Of a DNA stretch of 16,611 bases, positions 14,408 to 16,611 are shown in pieces. Position 1 is the stretch's first letter, and each line of letters opens with the position of its first letter. Where the stretch lies: positions 10,956-27,566 of the forward strand of contig PMBY01000443.1 in assembly GCA_003153875.1 (NCBI GenBank), written 5' to 3'. Below the pieces are notes generated by a model. That model worked only from the letters and a program-made list of their open reading frames with translations, had not been told where the DNA came from and did not search any database. The stretch comes from Myxococcales bacterium. GTDB taxonomy: Bacteria; Myxococcota; Polyangia; Fen-1088. Both the position numbers and the translations under genes were made by a program.

Positions 14408-15850
14408 CTAGTCTGGATACCAGTACCCACCTCCACAGCTTGAACTCGGTGGCGGCGCACTGCCCACCGAGACGGTATCACAGGTGCACACGCTCCCGGA
14501 CGGCAGCGATGAGCCGGCCGGCACCATGACGGTGTTGCAGGTGCAGACCGTGTCGCATGTGCAAACCGCATCCGTGACGACGGAATCATTCTCAGAGTAC
14601 GAACGCACGGCTGTGCCTTGGGTGGTGGCGGCTGGGTCAAACAGGCACAGGTCGGGGAGGCCCGAGGGCAGGCTCCATAGCTTGACAGTGTAGTCGGCGC
14701 TTCCCGAAGCGATCTGCTTGCCATCTGGGCTGAACGCCACTGAATAGACCCCGCTCGCGTGCCCCTGCAACGTCTTTTGCAGGGCGCCGTCGGGCATACT
14801 CCACAGCCTCACGGTCTCGTCGTCGCTGCCCGAGGCGAGCTGCTTGCCATCCGGGCTGAACGTCACCGAATTGACCCCACCCGGATGCCCGAGCGACTTC
14901 CTCTGCTGAGCACCATCCGGCATGCTCCACAGTTTGATGGTGTAGTCAGCGCTTCCCGAGGCGAGAAATCCGCCCTCTGGACTGAACGCCACCGCCCTGA
15001 CGTCGCCCGAGTGTCCCCCTAGAGTCCTCAGCAATGCTCCGTCCGGCACGCTCCACAGATTGATGGTGTAGTCAGCGCTTCCCGAGGCGAGCTGCTTGCC
15101 ATCCGGGCTGAACGCTACTGCCGTGACGTAATCCGAGTGCCCTTGCAGAGTCGCCAACAACGCGCCGTCCGGCAAACTCCACAGCTTGATGCTGGAGTCC
15201 CAGCTGCCCGAAGCGAGAAGCTGGCCGTCCGGACTGAACGCCACCGCAACGACGTGGTCGGAATGTCCCGGCAGAGTCATCAGTGCGGCACCGTCAGGCA
15301 AGCTCCACAGTCTCACGGTGTGGTCATCGCTGCCCGAGGCCAGCTGCTTGCCGTCCGGGCTGGTGGCCACCGCCCTGACGTAGTCCAAATTCCCTCGCAG
15401 AGTCGCCAGCAGCGTCCCGGCCGGAAGGCCCCACAGTTTCACGGTCCTGTCGTCGCTGCCCGAGGCCAGCTGCGCCCCGTCTGGGCTGAACGCCACCGCC
15501 CTGACGTAGTCTGAGTGGGCGTTCAGACCGGCACACGCGGTTCCGCTGACCATCTCTGTCGCCCCGCTGTCGACCAACCCACCGGCGTCAGCGGAAGACA
15601 ACGGTATGTGGGTGACAGAGCCATCCGCTCCAGGGGCAGGCGGGGCCGAGGCGTGCGGTCCCATCGGCGTTTGGCGCTGAGTGCAAGCGCTGGCCGCAAG
15701 CCCGACAGCCGCCGTTCCCACGGTCGCGCTCCCGAGAAACTCACGCCTGGACATGTCCTGGCCACGCGGTCCGGACTTGACCGCGTAGACCTCGGGCTTC
15801 TCGCCTCCAGCATCCGGGCCGATTCCGGCGAGCTTTCGCTTCTCACGCAT
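14408..15850 (-). CDS. Tat-exported WD40 beta-propeller lipoprotein-like protein with Cys-rich YWYPD tail (copy 5, diverged)
   Basis: This 480-residue protein shares the architecture of copies 1-4 but differs in sequence. The leader (PEVYAVKSGPRGQD) keeps a V-x-V element before the Tat motif SRREFLG (34-40). A hydrophobic stretch ends ASAC with Cys56. A Pro/Ala-rich linker of about 50 residues precedes seven regular WD40 repeats (consensus AFSPDGKQLASGSADYTIKL). The tail has CTCDTV and CTCNTV, a 13-residue insert (MVPAGSSLPSGSV), one more CTCDTV, then PPPSSSCGGGYWYPD. An AGGAG ribosome binding site lies seven bases before ATG 15850. It is the first gene of the operon encoding most of the radical SAM enzymes, and is probably their direct substrate. 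The propeller ligand is unknown. Confidence 0.9.
   Translation of the reverse strand: MREKRKLAGIGPDAGGEKPEVYAVKSGPRGQDMSRREFLGSATVGTAAVGLAASACTQRQTPMGPHASAPPAPGADGSVTHIPLSSADAGGLVDSGATEMVSGTACAGLNAHSDYVRAVAFSPDGAQLASGSDDRTVKLWGLPAGTLLATLRGNLDYVRAVATSPDGKQLASGSDDHTVRLWSLPDGAALMTLPGHSDHVVAVAFSPDGQLLASGSWDSSIKLWSLPDGALLATLQGHSDYVTAVAFSPDGKQLASGSADYTINLWSVPDGALLRTLGGHSGDVRAVAFSPEGGFLASGSADYTIKLWSMPDGAQQRKSLGHPGGVNSVTFSPDGKQLASGSDDETVRLWSMPDGALQKTLQGHASGVYSVAFSPDGKQIASGSADYTVKLWSLPSGLPDLCLFDPAATTQGTAVRSYSENDSVVTDAVCTCDTVCTCNTVMVPAGSSLPSGSVCTCDTVSVGSAPPPSSSCGGGYWYPD
14411..14563 (-). other. Candidate modified tail of copy 5 (51 residues)
   Basis: It encodes CTCDTV-CTCNTV, the insert MVPAGSSLPSGSV, CTCDTV, then SVGSAPPPSSSCGGGYWYPD. 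There are seven cysteines: three CxC pairs plus one before GGG. The poly-Gly of the other tails is replaced by a Ser/Pro stretch, while the aromatic-Pro-Asp end is kept. Confidence 0.6.
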
Positions 15851-15857
15851 GGGTCAA

Positions 15858-15862
15858 CTCCT
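15858..15862 (-). promoter_or_regulatory. Ribosome binding site of the copy 5 gene
   Basis: AGGAG on the minus strand lies seven bases before ATG 15850. It is the best-formed Shine-Dalgarno sequence of the minus-strand operon and fixes the start of its first gene. Confidence 0.8.
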
Positions 15863-15998
15863 GCATTTGCCTTCGATGACTTTCGCGGGCAGATTCCTTC
15901 GCGCCATGAAAGCGAAACTTCTCACGCTGAGATCAGCTGGTCAAGCACGGGTGGGACCGCTATCTTTGGCCAGCGCCGTGAAATGTCGTCGCTTGTTC
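15863..15998 (-). promoter_or_regulatory. Probable promoter region of the minus-strand operon
   Basis: The gap upstream of the copy 5 gene holds no credible gene. On the minus strand TTGACC (complement of 15939-15944) could be a -35 box. The sequence 17-18 bases further on (GAAGTTT, about 15915-15921) is a poor -10 box. The operon start must lie here or further upstream, but the exact promoter is uncertain. Confidence 0.25.
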
Positions 15999-16067
15999 GG
16001 GGCGACCGCAGGTCGCCCCCACGGCCACCTGCAAGACGTCTTGGAAGGGGCGCCCTGCGGTCGCCCA
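15999..16067. repeat. Pair of inverted palindromic units, REP/BIME-like
   Basis: Unit 1 (15999-16019) is a perfect 9-bp stem (GGGGCGACC paired with GGTCGCCCC) with the loop GCA. Unit 2 (16047-16067) matches the reverse complement of unit 1 at 19 of 21 positions. Between them lies the perfect 12-bp palindrome CAAGACGTCTTG (16032-16043). The arrangement resembles bacterial interspersed mosaic elements. It lies just downstream of the ABC exporter gene and upstream of the propeller operon. It may also stop transcription from the exporter gene, but no T-run follows on the minus strand. Confidence 0.55.
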
Positions 16068-16092
16068 CCCGCGCACGCACCGCCGCGGCACC

Positions 16093-16611
16093 CTACCCCG
16101 CCCCGCGATGCCCGGTCTGTTTCAGAATTCCAATGCTGCGCTCGTCGAGCCCCATTTGTACCTGCAACAGGCTGGCATAGAGGCCGCGCCGGTCAATCAA
16201 CTGGTCGTGCGTGCCCGATTCCGCGATGTTTCCCTTGTCGAACACCAGGATACGATCCGCCTTGAAGATGGTGCTCAGTCGGTGCGCGATCACGATGGTG
16301 GTCTGGCCGCCGAGCAGGCCGTCGATCCCTTTCTGCACCTCGCGCTCTGATTCAGCGTCGAGGGCCGAAGTGGCCTCGTCCAGCACCAGGATGGCCGGCC
16401 GGCGAAAGATCGTCCGCGCAATGGCGATGCGCTGCTTCTGTCCGCCCGACAGCGTGGCCCCGCGCTCGCCCACCATGGTGTCGTAGCCCTCAGGCAGCGC
16501 CGCGATGAAGTCGTGCGCGTTGGCCCGCCGGGCCGCTTCGTGCACCGCCTGCTTGTCGTAGTCCTCGCGACCGTGGGCGATGTTCTCGTACACGGTCCCG
16601 CGAAAGATGAT
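16093..16611 (-). CDS. ABC exporter, C-terminal part of the ATPase domain, cut by window edge
   Basis: The frame is open from the window edge to a stop at 16093, giving 172 visible residues. It opens with FRGTVYENIAHG, the segment just after the Q-loop. It then has the signature LSGGQKQR, Walker B ILVLDEATSALD with its D-loop, and the H-loop IVIAHRLS. This matches the nucleotide-binding half of an MsbA-type exporter (fused membrane and ATPase domains), which pumps lipids, drugs or peptides. Walker A and any membrane segments lie outside the window, so substrate and subfamily cannot be judged. It is on the same strand as the propeller operon but separated by 242 bases with palindromes, so it is probably a separate transcript. 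A role in exporting the modified products is possible but unsupported. Confidence 0.92.
   Translation of the reverse strand: MIFRGTVYENIAHGREDYDKQAVHEAARRANAHDFIAALPEGYDTMVGERGATLSGGQKQRIAIARTIFRRPAILVLDEATSALDAESEREVQKGIDGLLGGQTTIVIAHRLSTIFKADRILVFDKGNIAESGTHDQLIDRRGLYASLLQVQMGLDERSIGILKQTGHRGAG

Noticed and set aside
15851..16092. A small gene in the gap between copy 5 and the exporter
   Set aside because: The plus-strand frames there have no domain, no ribosome binding site and run through the palindromes and into the antisense of the exporter.

Overview
The window comes from a GC-rich bacterium. Twin-arginine (Tat) lipoprotein-type signals, an MsbA-like exporter end and the wealth of radical SAM/SPASM and WD40 genes suggest a Gram-negative, perhaps myxobacterial or other deltaproteobacterial lineage. 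No rRNA, tRNA or housekeeping marker is present, so that placement is a guess.

Layout. At the left edge, a minus-strand pair runs out of the window: a PqqD-like protein (947-1390) and a radical SAM/SPASM enzyme (1-945, partial). A 128-bp gap separates it from a divergent plus-strand operon of four tandem paralogues (1519-2781, 2792-4081, 4111-5559, 5602-6942), followed after 17 bp by a radical SAM/SPASM gene (6960-8264). Each paralogue encodes a conserved N-terminal segment, a Tat signal with a Cys at residue 61, a 7- or 8-bladed WD40 propeller, and a Cys-rich tail ending in YYYPD. Converging on this operon is a minus-strand operon read from 15850 down to 8261. It holds a fifth, more diverged propeller protein (14408-15850, ending YWYPD), two radical SAM/SPASM enzymes (13047-14372, 11650-13050), a 90-residue PqqD-like RiPP recognition element (11381-11653), a protein with two radical SAM domains (9121-11388) and a small radical SAM/SPASM enzyme (8261-9121). 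All junctions after the first in that operon overlap by 1 to 8 bases. At the right edge lies the C-terminal part of an ABC exporter (16093-16611), separated from the cluster by a 242-bp gap holding paired palindromes.

How the genes may work together. Five proteins share a tail built from the hexapeptide C-x-C-[D/N]-[T/S]-V plus a fixed aromatic-Pro-Asp C-terminus. Around them sit six radical SAM proteins carrying seven radical SAM domains, and two PqqD-like proteins. The simplest reading is a RiPP-like modification system. The substrate would be the C-terminal tail of a folded, Tat-exported beta-propeller lipoprotein rather than a small free peptide. The enzymes would act in the cytoplasm, and Tat would then export the folded, modified product. 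The chemistry (Cys thioether crosslinks, aromatic crosslinks at YYYPD, or a metal- or redox-active tail) cannot be read from the sequence. I do not recognise a named family that matches this arrangement, which makes it the main candidate for an undescribed system.
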